A stretch of DNA of 64,000 nt from Amycolatopsis acidicola (lineage in GTDB: Bacteria; Actinomycetota; Actinomycetes; Mycobacteriales; Pseudonocardiaceae), in NCBI RefSeq assembly GCF_007713735.2, contig NZ_VMNW02000024.1, positions 1 to 64,000 of the forward strand, in the 5' to 3' direction. The notes beneath the pieces are model-generated. The model was not told the DNA's origin and did not search any database. It saw nothing but the letters and a program-made list of their open reading frames with translations. Positions 46,101 through 58,100 of the stretch are shown in pieces (within the stretch, counting starts at the first letter, position 1; each line of letters starts with the position of its first letter). A program made the translations under genes and the position numbers.

Positions 46101-49100
46101 ACCATCGGCTCGACGAGCAGGTTTTCGTCCGCGATGCGGTCGATCTCGGCGAGGATCTCGTCGAACTCCGCGTTGCGCACCGGGGGTTCGCCGTCCCACG
46201 AAGCCACATAGGCGAGGTAGCGACCCAGCTCGGCCTGGTCGGCGAGGAACCGCCGGACCCAAGCTTGGTCGTCCGCGGAAAGCGCTTCCCAGCGGCCACG
46301 CAGCAGGGCCTGGTCGGGTGCGTCGAGCTGCCAGCCGATCGTTTCGGCGAGCCCGTCGCCGTCCGGGACGACGCGTTCGCCCGCGGTCTCGGCGAGGTGC
46401 CCCAGCACCCCGAGCGACTTCCGGCGGTCGTAGACGTCCCGCAGGGCGACCTCGAAGTAGGTCCGTTCCCCGATGACGTCCCACAGCGACTCGTTTCCTG
46501 CCGCCGCCGCACGGAACTCCGGGAACGAGGCCGACGGATGGAAGTGCCGGTACACGAAATAGCCGAACGCCGCTGAAATCGGGTCGCCACTCGCGGGAAG
46601 CCGTCGCAGCATTTCGGGGCTCAGCAACCCTCGCGGCCGTTGCCCTGCCACGAGCAATGGCGCGGCGAGCGGCTGTCCGTCGAGCGGAACCGCGCGCTCC
46701 AGCGCGATCTCGTCGGCGGACGCGACGAGGTCGTGCAGCAGGTTGACCAGGAAAGTGCCGTGCACCGCGTGCGACGCCGTGGCCGGGAACTCCTGCAGGG
46801 TCTCTTCCAGGTCCGCGAGCAGCTCGTCGAACCGGTCGATCGTCCAGCCCAGCGCGACGGCCCGGTCCGAACCCGCGGCAGCGGCACGCAACCCGGCGGA
46901 AAGCTCGCGCAGGATCCGCACCGGTTCGGCGACTTCGCCGAACCACAAGGCGTTCTCCTCGAACCGCCCGGCGGGCAGCGCGTCACCGGCGATCGCGCGG
47001 AACTCGTCGATCTCGGCCCGCAGCTGGTCCCAGGCCACCCGCAGTTCTCGTGGGTCGGCGGCGTTCTCCAGCCTGGTCAGGCCCGGCGGCACCGGCAGCC
47101 CGCCGAACGCGGCACGCACGCGCGCGGCGACCGTGCCCCCGGCGACCGGCGCGGTGAGCCGCTCGGTCAGACCGGCGGGCGCTCCGGCCTGTGGGCTCAG
47201 CGCGCGAAGTGTGTCCACATAGGACTGGCGGAAACGGCCGGTGAGCTGTCCGGACATCGCTTCGAGCCCACGTACCGCCAGCGCCTCGGTGATCATCGCG
47301 AGGAAGTCACCGTCCGCAGGCCCGTCGATGAGCACTCGGCCGTCGTCGGTCCGGAACAGGTTGGCGGCGCCGGGCCCGCCCGTCGTGTCGGCGGCCACCC
47401 GCTGGGCCCAGCCTTCCAGCAGCCCGGCCAGCTCGGGGTGCTGCTCGCGCAGCGAGTCGGCGGCGAACAGCCCGCGCAGGGTGTTTTCGTCGTACTGGGC
47501 AAGGTTCCGCTCCGCGAGCGCGGCCGCTGTCGCGGCGACGAACTCACGCAAGGCGCCAGCCGCGGCGATCCACTCGTCGCCGTCCGCCGCCGCGACTCGT
47601 GCGATGTGGTTGGCGAGACTGCCTTCCCGTGGCGATTCCACGGAGACGGCGCGGAGCTCCCCGGCCGTGCGCACGAGACCCGCGGCATAGATCTCCGGTT
47701 TCGCGAATCCGGTACCGGAGTCCTCAATGGACAGCAAGGTGCGCAGCCGGTCCACCGAGTCGTGCAGGCGGAGCGTCGCGATGTGCTCCCGGTCGGCATT
47801 GAGCAACCGGTAGCTTTCGCCCTCAGGAACCACTCGCACGTCGCCCGGAGTGAGCCCGAGCCGCCCGGCAGCGAACCGGCCGAGCGCGTCGGCCAGCAAC
47901 CCCTGCGCCCGCCCGGGGTCACTCTCGTCGATTCCGGTGACCAGCAGCAGGTTTCCGGGGTCGACGGGCTCCGCGGAAGCGGGCGGGTCCGTGTCCACAG
48001 TGGACTCGTCGTCGAGGAGCGCGGCCACGCGGGCCGTGATCGCGTTCCGTTTCGCGAAATCCTCACGGCCCACCGCGTCGGCCGCTTCCCGCTGAAGCTC
48101 TTCCACCATCGCGGGATCGGCGACCACCGCGGCGATCGGGTCGTGCCTGCCGCGGATCAGCCACCAGCGGGACTCCCGGACCGCCTTCCGCCATTCGACG
48201 GCATGGGCGAAGGACCCGGACTCGTGCTTGGTGGCCACCACGCCCCAGGCACGGAGGTAGCGGTCGATGGGCAGCGCGTGCCCGTGCGCGTGGACGAGGT
48301 TCTCGGCGAGTTCGGTGGTGTCGCCACTGGGGTCGAGAATGCCGAGCACGCCCAGCCACATGCTGTGTGCCCAGGACACGAGCTCGCGTGGCAGGAAACG
48401 CCAGCCATGATCGAGCGGCTCCGCCTGTCCCAGGCGCGCCACCAGCGCGCCCAGCGGGCTCTGCACCCGCGCCGCGCGCCGGTGCCAGTCCGACACGGCG
48501 GCGCGGCCGGGCCGCGGTGGTTCGAAGACCTCCCGGAACAGCGCGCTCACCCGTTCCGCCACATCGGCGCCGGAAAGGCCCTCCTCCGTGCGGTTCCCTT
48601 GGCCGGTGCTGACGATCCGGCCGGGTTCGACGAGCACCTGCGCCCTGCCGTCCGGGGAGTCCGCGATCACCTGGCCGCCGAGGATCCGGACGACGGGCCA
48701 GGTGGACTCGAAGTCCCCGCCGCGGCCGAGCACCGGGCGCACGGTGCCGTCCGGCTCGGCGGTGATCACCTCCCCGGACTCGGTCCGGATGCTCGTCCGG
48801 CCGGTGCGGCCGACCTCGATCGTGCGGCCGTCGCTGGTGCGCACCACCACGACACCGTCCGCGACGCGCACCATGGTGCCCTCCGCGCCGCGGTCCGCCA
48901 GCACCACGGCACGCCCGCCTTCGCGGACCTCCGCGCCGGGGACCTCGTCGGTCACCGCGAACTCCTGCCCACCGGCACGCAGGGTGATCGTCCCGTTTTC
49001 GGCTACCAGCAAGGTGATCCCGGTCGCCGCACCGTCCTTTGCGGACACTTCGACGGTCCGGCCGCGGACCTCCACGTGCGGCGGGAAGGCAGGGGTGCCG

Positions 49101-52100
49101 GCGTCGAGGAGGTCCGCCATCGCGGCGCCGCCGTCCCCGGCCAGCTCCAGCACCCACGCGGCGAGCATCGTGCGCACCAGCTCGTCCGGTTCCCGCGGCA
49201 ACCGCGCGCCAGGGAGCTGGCGCAGCAGATCCTCGATCCTCGGCCACAGCTCGTGATCCTCGAACGGGCCCGCCGTCTCGTCGAGCAGCCGGCCCAGGGA
49301 GTCGGCGAGCGTCGCCACCACCTGGTCGGTCGCGTCACGCACGGTGTCGCCGTCGAGTACCGGGCCGTCGCCGAACTGGAGTGTCAGGCCGGAAACCGGT
49401 TGCCTGGCAAGGTCTTCGTAACCCTCGTGCAGCGCGGCGAAGATGTCGTCCACGGCGTCGCCGAGCACGCGCACGCCCTCCGGCCCGATGACCAGCTGCC
49501 CACCGGAGAACTCCAGGTGTTCCGCGAGGTCACGCCGCAGCCAGTCCGGCAGCGCCCCGAGGATCCCGGCGTAGAACCGGACTTCGGCGTCGTCGGCCAA
49601 CACACCGACGGCGGGGGCAAACACGCCAGCGGGAGCGGCAAACACGCCGTCGGGGGCGAGGGCGCTGAACACGTCGTCGCCGAGTAGGGCCAGTAGTCCG
49701 TGCTCGGCTGAGCGGGCCTTGGTGGTCTGCACGAACCGGGCGTACTCGGCGACCTTTTCCGGCGCGCGGCCCGCGCGTTCCGACACCAGGCGGTAGATCG
49801 CGATCAGCGTCGCGGCGGTGGCCGTCGAGTAGAAGTCCCCGTCGCGCCGCGCCGGGGTGATCGCGGCATAGTTGTGCCCCAAGGGGTCGTGGAACAGTGG
49901 CCCTTCCGGGTTCCGCAGCGCGTAGTTGTGCGTGAACACCCGCGCGGTCAGGACGTCGTCGGCGAGACGCACGGTGGTCTCGTCCCGGTCGACCGGCTGG
50001 TCCGGCAGCGCGGCCCGCAGCTCGTCCCCGAACTCCGTCTGTCCTTTTCGGACTTCTTTGTTGTAGTCGAGTATCCGGCCGCGCAGCACGATGAGCTGCT
50101 CCGCCGCAGCCATCGCGTCGTGCTCCTCCAGCGCCGCCGCGTACGCCCGCACTGTCGGCATGATCGCGCGCACCTGCGCCAGCCGCGCGGTGGCGAACGA
50201 CACCGCCTCCTCGCCCGGCTGCGTGGTCCCGAAGGCGTGCAGCGTGCGCAGCCAGGTCTCCTCCAGGATCGCCGCGGTGTGCCAGGCGTGCCAGGCCGTG
50301 GTGCTCTGGGCAGGCTGGTCCCCGGCGAGCTCGACGATCTTGACCTGGCCCTGGTCCCAGTCGCGGCTGAGCTCGGCCGCCAGCCGCGCCGGGAGCGGGG
50401 ACGGTGGCGTGGTGCGCGAAGCCTGCTCCTGTGCGTCGCGGACCGCTTCCGCGTGCGCGACACGCGCCCGGTTGACCTCGTCGACCGCGGCGCTCACGTC
50501 CTCCGACTGAGCCGAACGCAGGCGGCGTTCGGCCGCCGCCACGACCTCGGCGGCGCGCTGGACCGGCGACTTTTCCTGTCCCGGGCCGGGGTTTCCGCCC
50601 GAAGCCTCCCAAACGGCACCGGGCAGCGAACCGGGGCCTGGACGGTACCGCGCCCAGCCAGGGCCGTCTTCCGAAGGCGCGAGCTGCGCGGGCCGCGGGC
50701 CGACGACGGGCCGTTTCCGCTCGACCTCCCACACGTTCTTCGGCGCGAGCACGTCGGTACCCGCGGCGAGGAACGTCGCCAGCCGCGCCCGCACGTCCCG
50801 CAGCGCGGCGGCGATCCCGTCCAGGTCGCCGGACCGCGAAGCCTCTTCGAGCCGGTCCAGAAGTCCTTGTGCCGCCCCGAAACCGGGCCGCAACCGGTCG
50901 ACGAGAGATTCGCCTTCCAGCCCCGGCACCACGAGCCGCAGGATGTGCCCCACCGACACGCCGTCGTCGGGATGCGCGTCGTCGGACTCCAGCGCCTCGG
51001 CGAACGCGACCAGCTCGCCGACCCGCGCGAGCTCGCCGCCGTCCGCGTGTTTGATGATCGCCGCGACGAGCTGGGCCTGTGCCCGGACGTCGCCACCGAA
51101 CTGCTGGATGTCGAGCATCGCCTGCCCCAGCGGGCCACCGTGGTGGTTGACCTTCGCCCAGGACGAGCGGATCGCGCGCAGCAGCAACTCGCCGCCGAAC
51201 CGCTCGGCGGGGCCGGCCTGCGCGATCTGCCCGGCCCATCCAGCGAGGAATCCGGCGGACCTGCCGACCAACTCGTCCAGCATGAGCAGGGCCGGTGCGA
51301 GTTCAGCGGCCGTGCCCGCCTGCGCTGCGACCACCGCCGCGTCCCAGCTGCCCATCACGGCACTCGGCAGTTCGCCGTCGAGTGCCTGGCGCACAGGGGA
51401 ATCGGCCGGCAGCGCGTGGGGCGCCAGCTCCCGCAGCTTCTCCCAAGGCGGGGCCAGGAAGCTCTCCGGGGTGCTCACCGCCCCGCTCGGCAGCCAGCTG
51501 AGCAGTGCGTCGCGTCGAGGTCGCTCGGGGCCCAGCAGGTCGCCGAAGTACCCGACCAGCGCATCGAGGGTCTCGAGCGCCGTCTTCCTGCCGCGGTTCG
51601 CCCGGGAGATCACCTCGATCCGGCCGGTGCGCCCGACCACGACCTCGACCTGACCGTCCGGCGTGGTGGCGGTCATCAGCCCGCGCGAGTCCCGGGAGAC
51701 CTCCGGCGGCCTGATGCCGAACGCGGTGCGGGGGCCGTCGTCCACCACCATGCCGCGGTCGGCGCCGACCTCGGCCACGAACTCGCCGTCGCGGTGCACC
51801 AGCACGCGGCCGTCCGCGGTCAGCTCGGTCACCGCGCCGTCGGTGACCTCGACGCGCACCGAGCCCGCACCGAACCTGATCACCGTCCCATCGAGGGAAT
51901 CCAGCCCGTCCCCGCGGTCGCGCAGCGTGATCTCGCCGTCCCCGGCCACCACACCGGCTGGCAGGCTCCCCTCGGACAACGGCACCTCGATGCCGTGGCG
52001 GGACAGGGTCACCCGGCCGTCCCCGAACCGCAGCCGGACTCCCTCGGCGGCGCCGGCGGTGGCGGTCACGAAGACCGCGCCGTCCTCGATCTCGATCTTG

Positions 52101-55100
52101 GGTGGATAGGCCGGCAGGTCGGCACCTAGCGCGTCGGCGAGGTGGCGCCAGGCGGGTACGTTTCCGGGGTTGTCGCGCGCTTCCAGCAGATCCAGCTGGA
52201 CCAGCCCCGCCAGCTGCGCCCAGGTTTCCTCCGGGTGCGCGGGATCGACGAAGTACGGGCCGAACCGGTGGCCGGGCAGTTTCCGCACCAGCTCGGCGAG
52301 TTCGGCCCAGTCCCACCGCGTGGACTGCGTCTCCACCGGGTTTCGCAGGGTGAAGCCGGGGCGCGGCCTGCCGGGATTGCGGTCCCAGGTGTGCCCGAGC
52401 TCGTGGTACAGCACCTCCCCGTTGAACGCGGCCGGGTCGGCCATCCTCCCGGTTTCCGTCGGGAGCGGGCTGAACTCGGGTGCACCGCTGTCGGCGTACG
52501 CGGCCCGCGCGTCCGAACCTGCCGCGACCCAGCCGGAGTTCCCATTGGTGAGACCGGCCGCCTCCGCCAAGAGGCTCCGCCATTGGCTGTCGGTGGCGCC
52601 CGCGAAATTGGTCTCGGCCCGTTCACCGAGGTAGTTGGCCGACCCCGCGCCGAGGAGAATGACCCCGCCCGCCTCGGTCAGGCTCCGCAGCTGCCGTGCG
52701 TGGTACCAGTCCGGCAATGCGTCCAGCAGCCTGGCGTGTTCGACGACCGGCCAGGTCATCGAATCGAAGACGATCCGGTCACCGTAACGGGCCCGCAGGC
52801 GCGCCCGGACCTCGGCGAACCCGGGTGGCTCCGGGATCGTCTCGTCGCGCACGACGTGCAGGTCCTCGTAGAACGCGATGGTGAGCCGGTCCAGCAGGGT
52901 TCCCGGTTCGGACACCTTGGCCCGCCGGGCGAACGAGGCGAACCCGGCCACCGCGTCGTCGAGCACGCTTCCGTTGTGCCCCTTGGCTTCTCGCAGCGCA
53001 CGGAAGGAGGCGACGAGCAGCACCTGTGATTCGCCGGTGAGCAAGCCTTGGCTGTCGCGCTCCACCCGCGCCGCCGTCGCGTAGACCGCGTCGAGCACGT
53101 CGAACACCAACGGGCCGCGCGGATTGCGCAGTACGAAAGGATTGTCCGTGCTCAACGCCCATTCCGAACCATCGGCCAGCCGCGCGGCGGTCAGCACGGA
53201 ACCGGCCTCGGGAGCGCTCGCCACTCGTGTTTCCCCGCGCTCGACGAGCTGGTCCGGGATGAGGTCGAGCAGCGCTTCGTGCTCGTCCAGCCCGGCCTGC
53301 GCCTGCGCGTTGTAGTCCCTGGTCGCGGCGCTGATCCGGGTCAGCAGCGCGGCCGCGTCCAGCAGCCGCTGCTCGTCGGCGATGCCGCCGTCGGTCAGTT
53401 CGGTGTACTCGCGCAGCAACGCGCCGAGCGTCCGCAACGGCCCGCCTTCGGCCAACAGGCTCCGCGCGAAGTCGGCGGCTTCCCGTTCCGGCCCGGTCTC
53501 CGCGGCTTCGATCGCCCGGAGCCAACTGTCCTCAATGGACGAAATCGCGACGCGGAGCTGGTTCGCGATCTTGTTACGCGGAGCGGGTTCGGGCCCGAGC
53601 CAGTCCTTCGACACGGTGACCGGCCCGCTGCGTCGCTCGGCGGCTCGCGCCCGCTCGACAGCCGCCAGCTCGCGACGGATACCTTGACGGCGGGCTTCCA
53701 GTTCGGCCCGTTCCCTCCGCTGCTTCGCGTGCCGCAATCGCGCCTCGTGCACCGCATCCCTGGCGCGCGGAGTGTCCTGTTCGGATAGTGCTGCCTCCGC
53801 GATTACCAGTGGGCGCGCGGTTTCCAGCTCCACCGTCCCGCGCGGTAGGACCACGACCCCGAGCCGGGTCAGCCGCGCGAGGTAGGGGCGGATCCCGGTG
53901 AGCTCGTCCACCGTCAGCTCGTCGAGGCTGAGCCCGTGCGGGATTCCTTCGAGCCCGTCCCGGATCCGCGCGGCGAGCGTGCCGCCCTGCCCCAGCAGCG
54001 CGACGCGCACGATGTCACCGACCGAGATGCCGTCGTCGTGGCCCTCGAAGGCATCGGCGAACGCCTGCCACTGCGCGGCGCGCCCGGGGTCCAGCTCGAT
54101 GAGCGCGACTGCCAGCAGCGTGCGTGCCCGCCAGTCTTCGTTGTGCTGCTGGGTGTCGAGGAATTCGAGCCGCAGCGGGCTGTTCAGAGGGTCGGCTCGG
54201 TGGGCCGCGCGCAATACCGCCGCGAGCTCATCGGCCGTCTCGGCCACAACGCCGCTTTCACCGAGCGCATCCGCCGTGGCAGGCGCGGGCCTGGTCAGCC
54301 CGGTGAGCACCTCGGCGGTCCAATCGCGCACCTCGACCGCGCTGAGCCCATAGGTACTGCCGGTCCTGGCGCCGCCGGAGATCACCAGCCCGCCCACGGC
54401 GTCGGCGGTGACCGTGAGGTCTTCCTGCGTCGCGGTGATCACGCCGGTACCCGGGTCCCGGGTCAGCTCGATGTCCGGCGCGACACCGGGCATCAGCAGG
54501 CCGTCGGCGTCGCGGACGACCAGCGGCTCGGAGCGGAGGCCCCGCCGGACCGTGACGGAGCCGTCCGGGTGGACCACGGTGCGGCTGGTGTTGGCGGTGG
54601 ACACGGTGATCGCGCCGGTACCCGGGTGCACGCCGACCACCAGGCCGTCGATCTCGACGCGGCGGCCGTCCGGGGCGATGGTCAGCCCGTCGCCGGACTT
54701 CGGCTCGTCCCCGAAGACACCGAGCCGCACCGAAATCCTCCGGTCGCGGCCGACGCTGATCTCCAGCCCGGCGTAGTGGCCGTGGCCGACCCGGACAGTC
54801 AGCTCCCCCTCGGCCACGGTGATCTCGGGCCGCGCCGGACGGAACTCCAGCCACTTGCGCAAGGCGGCCGGGCTCCGGTCGGCCAGATACGCGCCCAATG
54901 CCTGGCTCAGCGCGATCGCCGGGTCTTCCGGGACCGTGCTGCCCGGCAGCGAGCGGAGCACGGCGTGCAGCTCGCGCCACTGCTCGTGCACCTGGCGCAC
55001 CCGCAGGACGCCGGAGCCCGACTGCGGGACACGGTCCGGATTTCCCTTGTGCAGGGCGAACAATCCGGCGACCGGGCCCGCGGGTGGGTCGATCTCGTCG

Positions 55101-58100
55101 AGCCGCGCCGCGAGCTGCCGATGCGTCTCCGCCGGCACCGCGGCCAGCGCCTGCACCTGAGCCTCGGTCAGCGCGGGCGAGAGCCGATCGCCGTAGATCG
55201 CGCGCAGCCGTTCTTCGTCTTCGGTCCGGCGGGCCGTCCGCTCGGCGAAGAAGTCGTTGCCCAGCAGGGAAAGCAGCGACTGGTCGGCGACACCGGACTT
55301 GGCCTGCTCGGTGTGCAGGACATGCACGTACTCGGCGAGCGCCGCCTCGTCGAGCTTCTCGGCGGCCAGCGCGGCGAGCACGGCCTGCGTGTCCGCGGTG
55401 AAGAAGCCCTTGCGTACCTCCGCGGTGAATTCGCTCGCGAATACCGCGCCCAGCGGACGTTCGAGGCCGGCTGTTCCCGCGAGCAGATCGTGCAGCGCAT
55501 CGTGCGCGTCGAGCGTGGTCCGGACTGCTTCGTTGTACCGCGCCACGGCGGCGTCGACGGCGACCAGCGCATGAGCCGCCCGCGTGGTTTTCGCCTCGGA
55601 GTCCGAAGTGGACCTGGCGATGTCGTTGTAGGAACGCACCGCGCTGCCGACCTCGCCGAGCGCGCGGACCACCACTCCGGCGGCTTCGACGGCCTGCCGT
55701 TCCGGTTCGGTTCGCGCGGCGCGCTGCGCTCGCAGCCACAGGCCCTCTTGCTCGGTGGCAGCCAGCCAAAGCCGCAGCGCCGACCGGTTGCGCTGAGCCG
55801 GACGCGCCCCCGCCTGCCGCTTGGCCGGCTCCTGCGGCTCGCTCCGCTCCGCCGCCGCGCGCGTCCGCGCAGTGGCTTGCGCGGTGGCTTCGGCCTCGTG
55901 CAGTGCCTGCAGGGCGCGCGCGTGCTCGACCCGCGCGGCGTTGACCTCGGCGATCAAGAGCGCGGCCAAGCCCGCGTCCCGGTCCGTGCGCAGCTGGTGT
56001 TCGGCGCGATCGACCCGGTCCGCGGTGCCGCGGGTGATCGCCCGCCAGATCTCCACCCGCGCCAACGGTTCCTCGATCGCCGGCGCTTCACCGAGCCGCC
56101 GCAACGCTTCGAGCGCGGCCGACCCGTGGCCGGGCACATTCTCCTTGGCACGCAAGGCGTTCTCGTAGGCGTCGAGGAAGAACTGCTGGAACTCCGCGGC
56201 TCGAGGCCTCGCGTTGTCATACTCCGCGAAGAGCTCACCGATGCTTTCGGCGTAGTGCCGCGCGTCGCGCACTCCGGACTGCCCCAGCGGGTTCCCGAAC
56301 ACGTCGATCGAATGCCGCAGCCCGTCGAGGTCGATCAGCACGGCCGCGCCGTCGCGACCGAAACCGATGCTGCGGGCCGTGGAGCCGATGACCGGGACGG
56401 AGGCGTCGAACCGCTGGGTGGCCGCCCATTCGGCCATCCGCGCGAGGACGCCGGCCAACGCCGGATCACCCAGCCGCCGGGCGGCGTCGGCGGCTGCCTG
56501 CCAGCCGCCCGCATCGGACGCCCTGCCGTGCGGCACACCCAGCTGGACAAGCACCTCGGCGGCTGTGGTGAGCCTGTCCCGCAGCTCGCCAGCCCGGTCG
56601 GGATCTCCGTTGAAATTGCTGACCGCCACGGCCAGATCCGCGTGGCCGTGCGTCTGCTCGACGAGCACGACCACCGGCGACGCCCCGGCGGGCCTGGCCA
56701 GGCCCGCACCGAGCACCTTCGTCGTGCGGGCGGCGCCGCGGAACAGTTCCGCGCGGTTGACCGTCCAGATCCGCCAGACCGCGTCCTCCGGGGCCACCAT
56801 CCTGACCCTGGCGACGAACTCCGCCTGCCGCGGCCCGGTCCGGTGGAGGACCGTGACATACCCGTCGTCGGCCCGGAGGTCCACTTCGGACACTCGGAAT
56901 CCCAGCACGCCCGCGACGAACGGCCGGAGCACCGCCAGTTCGGCGTCGGTGAGCCGGGCCCCGGGCCGCAGCTCGGCCGAGCCCGCCACCACCGGCAGCT
57001 CCGCGACGAACTCGGCCAGCTTCTCCTGCGGCACCGTCGCCGGTTGCGCGGGCTCCCCGGTGACAGCCGCGTCGGCCAGCGCCGAAAGCCGCGTGGCCTG
57101 CTCCTCCAGGTCAGCGCTGGTCACCTTGGTCGTGACCGGTCGCGACACCCCCGGCAGATCGTGTTCGCTCAGCCGCGCCAACGCCATGAGAATCGCCCGC
57201 GGGTCGCCGCCACGCAGCCGTTCGAGCGTGTTCGCCGTCGCCGGAAGCCGGTCCTCGGGGAAGGCCGCGCGCAACCGCTCGATCAGCCCGGGCCCGAACC
57301 TGCTGTCCGATTCGGGCGCGAGCAAGCCGATCACGTCGGCGAGAGTCACGCTGCCCTTGGCCGGCGCGAAGTCGAGCAGCAGTTCACTCGGCACCGAAAC
57401 CCCGGCCGCCTCCAGCGCCACCTGGAGCAGCACGCTCAGCCTCGGGTCCTTCGTCCACGCGACACCGGCCAGGTTCGCCGGGTGGAAGGGATTGCGGGTG
57501 CCGGTCATGGCGCGCCAGCCGACGTGAGCCGCCTCGAACGCGGCCTGCGCGGCGAACCGGCCGTCCGGCGGGAGCTCGTCCAGCGCCGAACGCCAGGCGT
57601 CGAGTACCTGCTCGATCCGCTCTCCCAGCAGACGGATCTGGCGGAGTGTCTCGACCTGTTCACCGCCTTGCACCTCGCGGGCCGCCCTGGCCAGCAAGGT
57701 CCAGCGGTGGTGGAGTTCCTCGATCGCGGCGGGATCGGTGAGGCCCTGCGCCACCAGCGATTCCGGCAGGACTTCCTGACCGCGCAGCCACGCCGCGAAC
57801 CCGGACATCGGGCTGACCACGGCCGACAGGCGCGCCAGCCAGCCCGAGAACGCGGCTCCGTCGGCCTCGGGGGAAGTGAAGTCCCGCTCGAAGAAGCTCC
57901 ACAGCTCGCCCGCGTACTCACTCGCGGGCACGCCGTCGTTCGTGCGGTTGGGCTTCGATGAGACGCGAAGCACGCCTTCCCGGTCAAGAGCCGCGGTGAC
58001 CGCGGCGGTTTCGGCGACGACCTGGCCGTCGCGCAGGAACGGCGCCCGCACCTCCCGCGCCAGCACGAAGTCCGCGTCGAGGCGGAACAGCGCGCCTTCC

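Noticed and set aside
40649..46576. 1,975-codon plus-strand frame
   Set aside because: Its translation is unstructured and mirrors the PAE repeats and beta modules of the minus-strand gene. The internal LSGLSGLSG run is only the reverse reading of the 9-bp tandem repeat.
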